A stretch of 64,000 bases of DNA from Helianthus annuus. Taxonomy: Eukaryota > Streptophyta > Magnoliopsida > Asterales > Asteraceae. Shown here one piece after another: positions 1-12,400 of the stretch. The notes under the pieces are model-generated. The model was not told the origin of the DNA and did not search any database. It saw nothing but the letters and a program-made list of their open reading frames with translations. The DNA lies in NCBI RefSeq assembly GCF_002127325.2, contig NC_035447.2, forward strand, positions 31,998,642 through 32,062,641. Reading direction: 5' to 3'. Within the stretch, counting starts at the first letter, position 1. Every line of letters begins with the position of its first letter. Made by a program: the position numbers and the translations under genes.

Positions 1-1845
1 TTTACGGAAAAGCGGACAGAGTTTCCTCTGTTCTTGTGCGATCCCGACAATCAAGTGTCGTTATATTCATCAAAATTCAACAATATTTCAATAATATATT
101 AACACTATATGTATAATTTTAATCAAACGTGACTAATATCTAATCGCATCGGTTCAAGCTCGGTCGCGTGCAACTATAACTCTAAAAAAATAACGCAATA
201 ACACTTGCTATGCTTAAACTTTACCGGGTCCTGAGTTGACCGCGTTTACTGCTGTTGACCGGGTTTGACTGAGTGGACTCGGTTTGACCGAGTCGACTCA
301 GTTTGACCGAGTCGTTTCGAACCGAAACTGAGGTTGGCTAGCTATTGACCCAAACCGTAACTGCTTTGGACCCGTATCCGCTAACTTGTCGACTTGGTCT
401 GACCGCTGACTTTCATTGACCAATCTTGACCCGTTGTTGACCCGAGTTAACTCGGGTGTTGACCTGTTGTCGTTGACTGAGTTGACTCGGTTTGACCGAG
501 TCAACCGAGTTGAACCATACCAAAACATGTCCGAACCAAAACCCGAACTTCAACCGAAAGCTTCCCGTTTTGGCTGAATTAACCGGCCGACTGAGTTGAC
601 TGCGAAACCGAACCGAGCAAACCGCTGTTGACCCGAATAAAATCTGACCGGTTGGCTAGTGTGGTCTGAACCCGATCCAAAACAACATCATCTACAGCAG
701 TAAATCATCGTCATCTTCCACAACGATTCATCATTATCATCATCGTAAAAAAAAATATTCATCAGAGAATAAAAAGAACAGGGACTTGAAGGCTTTACCG
801 TAAGATCCGTCGGAAACAAATAAAGAACCACCGCCGTGATCGGCGGCGCTTCCGCCGTGGAATCCCACTGCCGCCGCCGTCTCCATCATCTCCGACATCA
901 ACATCAGCGGCGGAACTCCACCGTCGTCCGTCGTTACCCCACCCCCCCCCCTTTCCGACGTCTCTCTCTCGTTCTCTTGTGTCTGCCCGACTTGATGTGG
1001 TTCCCGTCGCCGCCACGCTACCACCGTGGCACTGCCGCCCATGGTGGTGGTTGGTCGGTTTATTAGAAAGAGAGGAGGAGAGGTGTAGGAAGTGGGTTGT
1101 CTATGAAAGGAAATCGATCGAGAGAGAAGCTGAGTTATATTTTGTGAATCTGGATTTTGATTTTAGTGGGTAAAGTTGTGTGTGTACGTATGTTGAGTGT
1201 TCTTTATGTGTGTAAGTTTAGAAAATAAAATGCAGACAAGCAATTGAGAGACAAAGATAAGGGGTAGCGGCTGATGAAATGGATGGATGTAGGGTTTGGC
1301 TTCTTTAAATAGGTAGGGTTTGTCAAGTGGGCTTTGGATTTGGGCCCGAAGGCCACAAGCCCAATCCTCGTGTTTAAGTGGCCCGAATTTCCTACGAGAC
1401 CCGTTATCTAAACCCGATGACTTGTAACGCCGTAAATTATAATTTTAGTATTAAAATACGTAAAACATGATCGGTAGTCGTTGTTGGTGCGCCCGTTCGT
1501 CGATTACGTAAAATCGCGTAATTTTCATCGTTGTTCGTTTTTTTTTGTATCCGTTTTTCGATCTTGTTTCGACTACGGATATTAACATTTGATTACGAAG
1601 CTAAAATATATCATAAAAATTTAATATTAGTCGGCGTTGTCAATATTTTGTTCGGTTTCTGTTCGTTTTTGTTTATCGTTTAGCAGATTTCACGTAGATC
1701 GTCATACGCGTACTGTAGAGTCGAGTAGGCACTTCTAGACGCTCCAATGGCCTAATTAAGTTAGTTTGCGTCTTAAACACTATTTATTGTCGTCCTAATG
1801 TTCGTTAATCACGTAATTAAGAGGCGTTAATTACCGGTTGTCACA
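1..1845 (-). mobile_element. LTR-like fragment of an LTR retrotransposon, running off the left edge
   Basis: Read on the minus strand, the segment begins TGTGACAACC at 1845 and shows an LTR-promoter layout: GGGCCC/GGCC motifs near 1341-1362, a TTTAAA TATA-like box near 1304-1310, AAACCCTA boxes (plus-strand TAGGGTTT at 1290-1297 and 1314-1321), then a CT-rich and GC-rich leader. The same order is seen in the proven LTR at 35087-37422, which is the basis for the call. At 240-500 there are short degenerate repeats of GTTTGACCGAGT/GACTCGG type. Short ORFs on both strands at 740-1066 are low-complexity and not credible genes. On the plus strand TGTAACGCC at 1423 also looks like an LTR start, so two nested fragments are possible. 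No TSD or primer-binding site was found. Confidence 0.4.
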
Positions 1846-1854
1846 GTTATGAGG

Positions 1855-2190
1855 TCTCGAGTCGGAACCATGGTCTCGACTACTGTATTTTATGAGATCT
1901 CGACTCATGATGAGGTCTCAAGTCGCAACCACGGTCTCGAGTTTTAGCCTTATGGTCTCGAGTCGCAACCTTATGGTCTCGAGTCGAGACCTTTGTCTCA
2001 AGTTGTAAACTTTTGAGCCCTTATGATTTCGAGTCGAGACCTTGTGGTCTCGAGTTATGACCTTATGGTCTCGAGTTGTGAAGATTTAAGGACCTGATGA
2101 TTTCGAGTCGAGACCTTATGGTCTCGAGTCGAGACTGATGGTCTCGAGTTGTAATCTTATGGTCTCGAGTCGTAATCTGATGGTCTCGAG
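1855..2190. repeat. Minisatellite of GGTCTCGAG(TCG) units
   Basis: About fifteen imperfect copies of a roughly 20-30 bp unit whose core is ATGGTCTCGAGTCG followed by AGACC or CAACC. The core contains the self-complementary run TCTCGAGTCGAGA, so neighbouring units can fold back. No coding frame runs through it. Confidence 0.8.
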
Positions 2191-2219
2191 CCCACTGTTA
2201 ATAGCTGTTTATTGTGATA

Positions 2220-3046
2220 ATAACTGAAAATTCGAATTCTAAGGGATTTTGAGATATGGTTTCCTGTTTTAATGATGATCTAATTTTGTCAAAATATTTC
2301 GAAAATTTTATCTGATTATCAATTAACAGTTTTCGAATAAACTTAAAAGATAAAATTGGATCAAACAGGAAAAACACTCAATAATCCTAACTACATTCCA
2401 AAACATAAAGGAATTTCGAATTTTCCTAAGAAGACATGATGAACCCTAAAAATAAAAGAATAATTCTGGAACCCGAAACCTGAAAAATTAAGGATTCTAA
2501 AGCAGATTTCGGACATTAATACTAACCATATGATTTCGAGGTATATAAAATACATTCTTTTCCTTTCTTTTTCCCGAAACAGAGGACTCGGGACATGTAA
2601 CTCGAAACTGGCCATGAGTTTTATTAGGTTTTCAAAAGTTTCTGTTTTCCAGATTTCAATCCCAGAATTGATGGATACGAAAACAGAACTGATTAATCAA
2701 CATATGCTCTGATACCACATGTTGGTCAGTTCTGTTTTAGGCATAATGGAAAACATGTAAACATACCTGATTGCATCAGCACAGGCCAGCAGAGAATCCA
2801 GATGGAGACGCAACAACAGTGTTTGACATGATTGTCAGCTTGATCTGGTTTCTCCTTAGGGTGCAATCTAATGATGGTGATGATGTAAACCGACAAGGGA
2901 ATCGGTTAGGAGAGGAGGTCGATTGATGTTATGTGTTATTAGGGTTTGTGTAATTGTCTAACCCTTTAACCTCCACATTATTCTCCTTATATATGCACCA
3001 AGGAGGAAACCCTAATTAGTTAATAAGGGTAATTAGGCCCATCAAC
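2220..3046 (-). mobile_element. Ty1/copia-type LTR with initiator-Met primer-binding site and a stub of interior
   Basis: The plus-strand segment 2720-3046 begins TGTTGG and ends CCATCAACA. Read on the minus strand this is a 327-bp LTR beginning TGTTGATGGG and ending GACCAACA, with a TATATAAGG box near 2988-2998. Two bases inside it, GCTCTGATACCA (2706-2717) is the complement of TGGTATCAGAGC, the classical initiator-methionine primer-binding site. The interior to the left (about 2220-2705) has no recognisable gag and is cut off by the minisatellite. I see no second LTR, so this is a truncated insertion. Confidence 0.6.
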
Positions 3047-4247
3047 AATTACCAACTAATTATTTAATAGGATTGTTATATATTTTGATCCATATAATGT
3101 AAATGATTATAATGACTACTAGATTAAATATAATATAAAAATATTTAATCTTACATTAACTCGAATTCAAATTAAACTTGGAAAATCGCCAAACTAAATT
3201 AAGAGACGAAATGTGAACTGAAGTGACAAGATTCAGACTAGAAAGGGTTAGAGACTCGGGGATTTCTAATTCGATTGAGGACTTGAGAGTTTGAGATGTC
3301 GTAGAAAGAAATCAACAAAGGACTATATTTTAAAGTGGGTTTTTAGAGTCGGCGAAGTAGCCATTTTAACTTTTAAGATAGATGAAAGGCTTGTCTTCAT
3401 CTCATTATCCTTAACCCTATCAACACCTATTGCTAAAAGCGGAATTCTACTATGTACGTATGTTTGCTCTTTTTTGTTAAGTTATATCAAATCAATTCAT
3501 GAAATGATAACTAAGTTTGAATATATTGTTTTTATAAAGTCATGTTTTACCATTGTGAAATTATCCATTTTTTTATAAATTAGTATGGGAGTTCGCGCTT
3601 CGCAGCGTGGTCATAAAAGAGTACTAGTGAGAATGTATTTAGTACATGATATATCGATGATATATTATAGTCTTATAAACCAGGCAAACTTTAATCTAAA
3701 TGACAATAAAAATAAGCAATCAACACGGTTAAATAAACTTGTCTAAAATTAAAAGATAGCTTTAACTTTAATAAGGTGAATAAAAAATAATTAAAATTTT
3801 TACCTGGTACATTGAAGGGTTAGTATATATCATGTAGGGTTAGTATCTAAACGACGGTAAAAAATAAACAATCAAGACAATTAAGTAAACATGTCAAGAG
3901 TTAAAAGTTAATTTTAATCATAACAAGTTAAATAAATAATAATTAGTATACAAAAATAGACTTATGAAAAAGATAAGAGAACAAATATTTGTTAAAAATA
4001 ATAAAATTAACTTTATTAAAGTTTAAAGTCGTATGATAACTCTATTAAAATTTGGGGGTCGAAATATAAAACACTTATTAGAAAAAGATTTATTATTAAA
4101 ATCCCGTATACAAATTTATTAAAGTTAAGGAGTATAAACATAAATAGTTTATAAAAAAAGAATTAAAACTGTTTAGGGGTCGTATGATAACTATATTAAA
4201 GTTAAGAGTTAAAAGCGTAAATTAAGTACACAACTAATAATATTGTA
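3047..4247. other. AT-rich intergenic DNA with a degenerate tandem duplication
   Basis: No credible gene. Segments near 3690-3800 and 3850-3950 are diverged copies of each other (shared phrases such as AATCAA.AC..TTAA.TAAAC.TGTC and GGGTTAGTAT). A weak Helitron-like 3' end lies at 3594-3628: a CGCGCTTCGCAGCG imperfect hairpin followed by CTAGT. Confidence 0.4.
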
Positions 4248-4727
4248 GGGGAAGGTTCATTTGAGAAGAAATTTAATGTGAGAAGAAAAAGAAGAAAGAT
4301 CATAATGGTAAAATATTAAATAGTTTGTAACTTCTTTCATTAATTATGTTATCTCTAATTAATAAAGCAAAAAACATTTTATCCTATACATTTCAAAATT
4401 TATCCTACATATATCTTACACTTACCGAAATTTACCCTACGCATATCTAAATTTATCTTACACATTTAAGAATTTATCCTACACATATACTAAAATTTAT
4501 CCTACACATGTCGAAAATTGTCATTTACCCTAAATTATTTTATCTTGAAAGAGTATATTTAAAAGTTAGTTACAACTTTAATTAGTTAGCTAATTAATTA
4601 CAACTAGAAATTTACCTATATGCCCTTATTAATAATATTAAATGAAGTAAAATGGAGCATTTCTATTGGTTCAAAAGTTATTCTTTTTATTCTTACAAAA
4701 TTTTTCTTCTCATTTAAACCCTCCACT
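4248..4727. mobile_element. MITE with terminal inverted repeats and internal ~30-bp tandem repeats
   Basis: The left end GGGGAAGGTTCATTTGAGAAG is matched by the reverse complement of the right end (GGAGGGTTTAAATGAGAAG). Inside, at about 4375-4525, the phrase AAATTTATCCTACACATAT recurs five to six times with small changes. Flanks share only TTGTA, so the superfamily (MULE or hAT) is not settled. No coding capacity. Confidence 0.55.
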
Positions 4728-4886
4728 TGTAACGTAATGCTATAAGTTAAAGACAAATTAACAAAAAGGGGGAAAAATAAAAAAAACTGGACCAATCATG
4801 AATAACAACCATTCACAATTGGTTTTGTTATTTGTTATAATTGCACGATCTAAACAGATAATTACGAAAGTTAATTATTAGTCAAT

Positions 4887-5142
4887 AACTTATTTCCAGA
4901 CCTATGGCTTTATAGCCTAGTGGTATTTTGATGGTGGGATAAGGTTTTGGGACCAATAGGTCCTGGGTTCGATTCTTACAAGGGGGGTTTTCCCATGTTT
5001 ATTGGGTTTCCTCCTGAATTGGTGTGGCATTATGCCTAGTGGAGATGGATATGATCGGGTGGAACTCTGGTAACACGATGATACTCCAGTGATCCGTCAG
5101 TGATCCAAATTTGCCGTTCAAAAAAAAAAAACTTATTTCCAG
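4887..5142 (+). mobile_element. tRNA-derived SINE with perfect TSD
   Basis: A 13-bp direct repeat AACTTATTTCCAG at 4887-4899 and 5130-5142 brackets the body. The body starts with a tRNA-like head: box A region TATAGCCTAGTGG and box B GGGTTCGATTCT near 4966-4977, the RNA polymerase III internal promoter. It ends in CCGTTCA followed by a run of A. The second SINE at 45020-45318 ends with the same CCGTTC-A(n) tail, so both probably use the same reverse-transcription recognition tail. Confidence 0.85.
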
Positions 5143-6793
5143 TAAAAATTCCTTAAATTTCAACTTAAACCAAAAATGAATATTAAAAATGAATATAGTG
5201 ATAGAAACAATTGTTTTATTGAAGGTTATTTATTCAATCTATTATAGATAATAAACAAGTTTCATTTATAAAGAAATCATAACAATGTAAAAGTATGTAA
5301 CTTTTGTTTGGATTTTCGGGTCGTTTCGATTTAAAAGTCACAATTTCTTTAACTCGACTCAAAAACTGAAATCTGAACGTAATTAGACTACGAACCAAAC
5401 CGTAAAACTAAACAGGTATTCATTTTGTATGATTTCCAATCAAAATCATAAACATCCCAAACTTATAACACAATGTTTTTCAGAACCTTAAAAAGTGAAC
5501 AACCTCTTTTATACGGTTTTACCAACATAGATACTGTTATTTAAGTTTAGAAGTTTTCAAAACGGTGATGCTATACAAACATCACCCCAAAAATGTGCAT
5601 CAGCTTTGTGATATCATACGAGTCACATGCTATGGTAGAAAAACGATCATAGTTCATCTATGACAGCCAAACACATCACATGATTTTCTCTTTGTACCCA
5701 TGAGCTATTATCCGATTATCATCATGTCAACCATATGGTCCCTATGACACGTATGTGATATCTAGTTGGTATCTTAGGCAACATTCATTATTTTTGTGAA
5801 TTGTGATGAAATTAGAATTGGAATTTGAACACGAGTTGACATTTTATTTGAAATTTAGTTGTGTTTATTTCACATAATAGAATGAATCCGGATGAAATTA
5901 GAATGTAAAATCGCTTCTTTGTGTTGTTGTTCAATTTAAATTTAAAGTTTTATTGAATCTCAGAAAATATCAAATAAAATCGACATTCCTGTTTCACTAA
6001 AATTCTTTTTCATTTTATTAAATAAATGATACCTTTGTATTCCATCTAATAATATTCCTATTTCATTAAAGTTCTATTCTATATACTTACAATTCTAGTG
6101 GGATAATCAATGACAAGCTGTTGTATAACAGCTGGCTATTGATTAACTTGTTTTTTTATCTTTTAGTAAGTTCTTGTTTATTTCAACCTTTATCTTTCAA
6201 TATTTAGTATCGGTGCTTACTAACCTTTCTAAAAACTTTATAATCATTTTTTATGTGCTTATATTTATGTACTGTTGGTATAACTTCAAGTTAATTATGT
6301 TTTTTTTCTTTTAGTAAGTTTTAGTTTATTTTAGCCTTTACCCTTCAACATTAAGTGTTGACACTTACGACCCTTCAACTTTCTAAAAATTTTATAATCA
6401 TTTTTTACATGCTTATATTTATGTATGTGTCGGTATAAATTCAAGTTGATTGCGTTTCTTTGAAAATCGGTAAGGCCAAATATAATATGTTTTTTTTTTA
6501 TTTTTTTTGTATGTTTTTAGTTGATCTACGTTTTGACATAAATCTTATTTTACAACAAGTCGGGTCAAATATAATATGTTTTCATTGAACTTTATAAATT
6601 CGACTTACTTTATGTCCCCGCCCCCCCCCCCCCCAAACGCGTGGTACCATTTTTTACTTAAAAAAACATAATTTTTATATATGTGTTGATATAAATTGTG
6701 TTCAACGTAAATTTCTTTCGTAAATAAGTCGAGCTAGATATAATAGATTTTTGTGCTTATTTTTATATACATTTTCAGTTTATCTACGTTTAA
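5143..6793. other. Intergenic DNA with a ~155-bp tandem duplication
   Basis: No credible gene. From about 6160 to 6450 two diverged tandem copies share CTTTTAGTAAGTT, CTTTATAATCATTTTT and GCTTATATTTATGTA, and a weaker third copy reaches about 6790. A run of about fifteen C lies near 6620-6634. Confidence 0.5.
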
Positions 6794-7923
6794 CGTAACT
6801 TAAGAGTTAAATGCTTGGTTGGTCCCTGTGGTTTGCAAAAATTACAGACTTGGTCCCAGTGGTTTACTAATTACACGCGTGGTACCCAAACTAGTCAAAA
6901 ATGAACACGCTTGGTCCCCTGTCCTAACATCAGTTAGAATTCTCAGTTAACACACCCCATATGCATGTCACATGAGGGTACTCTTGTGTGAATTTACTTA
7001 TTTACCCTTGAAGATAAAAAAAATTAAATTAACTCCTCATCCCCTCTTCTTCTTCAAGCAGCCTACCACCCATCATCCTCCCTAACCTTTCTTTTCTAAC
7101 CGACCAGCGAATTCAGGTCACCTACAAACCTACAGCTTCACCATCAAACAGATCATACAAGCTATAGATTGATGAACCACGCCCTTCGTTATTCAGCGCT
7201 TCAATTGTCGGCGCCGACGATTTTAACTCCGGCAACAGCGATTCTAACTCCGGCGACAAGCAAAAAATTACCATCCATGAACTTAACTGAGGCAACAAAA
7301 CACATCATAAAGAAGGTATTCCAACTTATATTGTAGAACTCAAAGATCTAAGCAAAAATCTTCATCAATCAAATCTAACGACATGCTTTAAATGGCCTTT
7401 TAAACTTTCTCCCCAAAAAATTGCTGGTTAATATACTCCTCTGTTGCAACCGGCCAACCGACACGAAGACCAGGCCCTTTGAACTCCGACGGATTCAAAT
7501 CGGTCACGGATTTCTCCGGTTTTGAACTTGTGATAAAGCCTTTTGGATCTTGAATGTACAAGAACTTGGTGTTAATTGTTTCCAGAAAATTCATCACCAT
7601 CTCCGGCGCCACTACGTTACAGGTTACAATCTGAACTTGGTTATGGTAGTGGTGGGCTGCTTGAAGAAGAAAGGGGATGAGTGGTTAATTTATATTTTTT
7701 TTATCTTCGAGGGTAAATAAGTAAATTCACACCAAATTACCCTCATGTGACATGCACATGGGTTGTGTTAACTGAGAAATCTAACTGGTGTTAGGGCAAG
7801 GGACCAACCTAGTTAATTTTTGACAAGTTTTGGTACCACGCGTGTAATTAGTAAACCACTGGGACCAAGTCTGCAATTTTTGCAAACCACAGGGACCAAC
7901 CAAGCATTTAACTCGTAACTTAA
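6794..7923. mobile_element. Mutator-like element with ~200-bp inverted ends and a 10-bp TSD
   Basis: CGTAACTTAA occurs at 6794-6803 and 7914-7923, as expected of Mutator-type 9-10 bp TSDs. Between them the left end (AGTTAAATGCTTGGTTGG, on through the tract ending in TCACATGAGGGTA near 6980) is mirrored by the right end (about 7700-7913) with only scattered mismatches. The middle 670 bp is not repetitive-looking and carries a coding-like fragment at 7400-7612. No transposase is present, so this is non-autonomous and fits the Pack-MULE pattern. Confidence 0.75.
7400..7612 (-). pseudogene. Coding-like fragment inside the Mutator-like element
   Basis: A 70-codon minus-strand frame with balanced, protein-like composition (it includes PGLRVGWPV and a C-terminal FFGEKV before the stop). 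It sits wholly inside the Mutator-like element. I do not recognise the family. The preceding bases extend the frame upstream without a clear start, so it is more likely a captured exon piece than a complete gene. Chance ORF remains possible. Confidence 0.35.
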
Positions 7924-7950
7924 CTTTTATTCTGAAACATTTCAGACCCC

Positions 7951-8722
7951 TTAGACGGTTGGGTATGGGCCTCGTTAGAGGGCCGTTCCCCCCCATTTGG
8001 GTCGTCCTACACCACCCCCCTGTGGGGCGTCTTGGCAAATCCGTCACAATTTGGACGTTGAAGACGGGCCAGAGAATTGAATGGGGTGGGCCCCCTAAAG
8101 GTAACATGCAACAATTATAAAAAAATAATAATAATAATTCACCCACCACTATAAATTAAACCCCTTTTCACCCCACTTTTTTACCAAACTACTCCCACTT
8201 TTCTCCCATTTTTATAAAAAAAACCTCTCCCAACCTTAAAAAAAATTATGGATCCCTACAACCCAAATAATCCCAACTCAAGTTCACACCCGTTTTCATC
8301 ATCCGGCTACACACCCGTAATGGACAACGCTTTTGCAAATGATGAAGGACAAAATTAGGAAAAAATAGAGTGGGGGAGTGTAGTTTTTTTTTTAAATGTA
8401 ACTTTAGGTTTTTTTTTGTGTGTGTGTGTTTTTTTTTAATTTAAATGTAACTCTAGGTTTTTTTTTAGGTGTGTTTTTTTATTTAAATGTAACTTTAGGT
8501 TGTTGTTTTTTGAGGTTTTATTTAAATGTAATTTTTTTACTTTTATTTACTTTGTTTTCATTAAATATTTAAATTAAATAAATAATAATAAAAAAATGAA
8601 GGAGAAGCATCCCCACACCCTTAGATAATCTCTAAGGGGAGGGTCTTTCTCTTTTGCCTACATGGCGTTTATGTGGAGGATAGTCATTTGGAGACTATCC
8701 TCCCCTATACCCAATGGTCTTA
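7951..8722. mobile_element. PIF/Harbinger-type element, internally deleted
   Basis: Inverted ends GACGGTTGGGTATGGG (from 7954) and the reverse complement of the right end, GACCATTGGGTATAGGGG (to 8719), are flanked by TTA at 7951-7953 and 8720-8722, the TWA target site typical of PIF/Harbinger. At 8248-8358 (plus strand) there is a short frame of 36 residues beginning MDPYNPNNPN, serine/proline/asparagine-rich, ending TAG. It looks like the first residues of an element-encoded ORF whose remainder has been deleted. No transposase DDE region remains. Confidence 0.75.
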
Positions 8723-9443
8723 CAAATAATAGTGAAATAAGTTTACATTCATCCTTGTAATATTAAAAGAAGGCGGTTATATTCTTCTCCGCCCAAAATA
8801 ACTGCGAGAGATACGCGCCACGTCATCCTCCGCGGCGGCTGGCGGTAAGGTCAACAAAGTACGACCAAAGTTTGAATGCTGGTTGGTGAAACTTTTGTAG
8901 CTATTCGATTCCAATTATCATCATATAACCATCAACAATCTTGCCTTTTTTCTCTCCAAATTCACTTTTCCCCTTTTATCTTCAACTTCTCGTTTTTCTT
9001 CGATCGGTAATCAGGTAACTTCATGAAATCATATTAGGGTTTGCAGTTTGGTAAATCTTGCAAGTGTTGGTAGCTAAACGTTTGAATCTTGATCTGTATT
9101 TTCAGATCATTTGAGCCAAATCTGTTAGTTGTTAGCAATTGAAACTCTTTAGGGTTTGCTAAATCTGTTAATTTTGCTAGCAATTGAATCTTGATCTGTA
9201 TTTTCAGATCATTTTGTCTGAATTTATTAAGTGTTGATATTTTATTTTGTGAAATTTGTGAAGATCATTTGGGCCATATCTATTAATTGTTATTAGTAAT
9301 TGAAATGAAACTTGATCTGTATTTTCAAGATCATTTTGGCCAAATTTATAAAGTGTTGATTGATTCTCATTTTGTGAAATTTGTATATGCAGGAAAGAGG
9401 TGGAATTAAGTAAGTAATTAAATTCGATTTAGAATTTGTGAAG
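8723..9443 (+). promoter_or_regulatory. Promoter and 5' leader of the G6PDH gene, with a leader intron
   Basis: The bases between the Harbinger element and the start codon. CCACGTCATC at 8818-8827 contains an ACGT core (bZIP-type site, and the CCACGTCA form resembles an unfolded-protein-response element), beside a GC-rich stretch. A leader intron is likely at 9015-9392: donor CAG|GTAACT, acceptor TATATGCAG|G. Inside it, a ~100-bp unit containing GATCTGTATTTTCA.GATCAT recurs three times (near 9090, 9190 and 9310). Long leader introns often raise expression of plant housekeeping genes. Transcription start is not determined. Confidence 0.45.
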
Positions 9444-12400
9444 ATGGGATTGGGTCAATGGTCTTGTGAACAAAGAGCTCCGATCAAGAATGAGACGGTG
9501 AGTGAGTTTGTGCCGGAAACCGGATGCCTTTCGATTATCGTGCTTGGGGCTTCCGGTGATCTTGCGAAGAAGAAGACTTTCCCTGCACTGTTTCATCTAT
9601 ATCGTCAGGGGTTTATTCAGTCACATGATGTTCATATATTCGGCTACGCCAGGACCAAGATTTCGGATAACGATTTAAGAGATCGCATTCGCGGGTGAGA
9701 TTCTCATTCATTCGTTTTCGTTCATTGTTTTACGGGATTTAGAAAACCAGGTCTTCACTACAATCAGATGTACTTACTGGTCTTTTTAATCTGTTATTAC
9801 AGATATCTTACACCGTGCAAAGGTTGTGAACACACACATGAGGAAGACGTAACCCAATTTCTGCAATTGGTAAGTATCAGTTAATTTGGTTCGGGTTCTT
9901 TTAATAATTTTATGCCACATTCTCACTTCACTTGTGATTTCTTGTATAGATCAAATACGTAGCGGGTGCTTACGATACCGAAGAGGGATTTCGCTTATTG
10001 GACAAAGCAATATCTGAATACGAGCTGTCAAAAAACAGTACGGAAGGATCATCGAGAAGACTCTTCTACCTCGCTCTCCCTCCATCTGTATATCCACCCG
10101 TCTGCAAAATGATAAAAAGTTATTGCATGAATAAATGTATGCATTCCAATTTCCAAATCCTAATCTCAACTTCATATTTTTTATGCATCATGAGGGGTGT
10201 CAATTGTGTCGGGTTGGGAGGTTGCAATGTGCAACCCAAACCTGACCCATATTATTTTTCGTGTCAAAGATTTCAACCCTAACCCGCACACACATAAATT
10301 CGGGTCAACCCGAACACGGCCCGTTTAAACCGTATTTTTAAATCAGTCACACATGACATATGATGACGATTTATATGCGAATTGTTGGGTTTTATGCGGG
10401 TTATTGGTAACACGTTTAATGGTGAGTATGAGTGTGACAAGTGAATAATATAGTGTTCCAAATTAACATTATTATGACTAACCATGTTAAATCGAAATAG
10501 AAAAAACAAAAAGAAAAAATATATTTTTTTTTCTAAATAGTTAAATGGGTTAACGAGTCAACCAGAACCCGACCTGTTTTTAATACGGGCCAACCTGAAC
10601 CCAACCCGTTTTTTTAAACGGGTTGTGTTAGTCAACCTAAACCTGGTTTTTTCGGGCTGTATCAAGAATTGCCGCCCCTCCGTATAAATTGGTAGCTTAT
10701 ATCATATAGACCCGTTATAAGTTAATCGGCCTCTTTCTGGATCCTATATGAGAAAATATATGTTATTTACCAAATTTTACGTAAGCTGTTATTTCTACAG
10801 CGGACCTTGGTGGTTGGACTCGAATTGTTGTTGAGAAGCCGTTCGGTAAGGACTTGGCTTCCGCTGAAGAACTCAGTGCTCAGATCGGAGAATTGTTTGA
10901 TGAACCACAAATTTACCGTATTGATCATTATTTGGGAAAAGAGTTGGTGCAGAACTTGGTAATAAACAACACCGAAAATACCCGAGTTCTCTTTTAAAAT
11001 CTCGTCAAATAAATTTTCTCCAATAATTCTTTATTAATTAATGAGCAGATGGTACTTCGTTTCGCAAATCGTTTCTTCTTGCCACTATGGAACCGTGACA
11101 ACATCTCTAATATACAGGTGATAGCTCTTCGTGAAATTTATTATTTTGTTAGTTTTATATTGGTTTTAAATTTATTACTATTTAATTTGAATTTTAATTG
11201 ATATGCTTTTAATTTTCGTTTATTTTGAATTTTCCAGATTGTGTTTAGAGAGGATTTTGGAACTGAAGGACGTGGAGGATATTTCGATCAATACGGGTAA
11301 TTTTCGTTGTCACTTTGTTGCCGTTAAAACTGTTTGTTTTTCTTCTCATGACACTAAGTATCGACTTCCGTGTGTTCTTCCTTAAAACAGAATCATCAGG
11401 GACATCATTCAAAATCATCTATTACAGGTAAGAGAAAATTAATCGATGTTGTGAGCATTAATCTAATACCATGATCCTCTAATTATCCTATGTCAAATGT
11501 CTAAAATGCCCTTCACATTGCAGGTCCTTTGCCTAGTTGCTATGGAGAAGCCTGTTTCTCTAAAGCCGGAGCATGTTCGAGATGAGAAAGTGAAGGTATA
11601 TACTTTGACTTTTCCTGTTAACAATTTGACTTTCTTTAGCCTTACGCTATGGTTCGTTTTCACATAACAAATTGACCGGTTAAAGAGTCAACTCACTCAC
11701 CGATACTTGTATGATCTACTAGGTTCTCCAATCGGTTCTTCCAATTGAAGACAGTGAAGTTGTGCTTGGACAATACGAAGGCTATACAGATGATCCAACG
11801 GTTCCGGATGATTCAAACACTCCAACCTTCGCAACCATGGTTCTCAGAATTCATAATGAAAGATGGGAAGGTGTGACAGCTTATTAATCGTACCCATAAT
11901 ATGAAAGCTTTTAATTAAATGTTACTAATGGATTATATCCGGCATGTTGCAGGCGTTCCGTTTATTATAAAGGCAGGGAAAGCTTTGAATTCAAGAAAGG
12001 CAGAAATTCGGGTGCAGTTTAAGGATGTTCCTGGCGACATATATAAATGTATGTTATCGGGTTTTCTTAATTTTAAAAACATTTCTTTCTTTAGCTTTTT
12101 ATATTATTAAAACAATACTTGTATAACTCTTCAGGTCAAAAACAAGGCAGAAACGAGTTTGTCATTAGACTACAACCGTCAGAGGCCATGTACATGAAGC
12201 TAACTGTAAGTATACACTTGCAGTCGGATGATGATTTTAATTTGCAAAGATACTTGAAGGGCATTTTGGACATTTGACAGAGTGTCTTTAACATGATAGG
12301 TGAAGCAACCGGGGCTTGAAATGAAGACTGCTCAGAGTGAATTAGATTTGTCGTATGGGCAGAGGTATCAAGGAACCATAATTCCTGAGGCTTATGAACG

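Noticed and set aside
740..1066. Small glycine/arginine-rich proteins on both strands
   Set aside because: GC-rich low-complexity leader sequence of an LTR-like fragment; frames are open on opposite strands over the same bases.
1423..1845. A plus-strand solo LTR (TGTAACGCC...TTGTCACA)
   Set aside because: The 5-bp flanks (TGACT and GTTAT) do not match and no primer-binding site or polypurine tract adjoins, so the minus-strand LTR reading is preferred.
3594..3628. A third firm Helitron 3' end
   Set aside because: CTAGT is there but the hairpin is weak and the spacing to it is long; kept only as a remark in the intergenic entry.
4900..5130. Functional tRNA gene
   Set aside because: Box A and B are present but no cloverleaf or acceptor stem forms, and TSDs with a poly-A tail identify a SINE.
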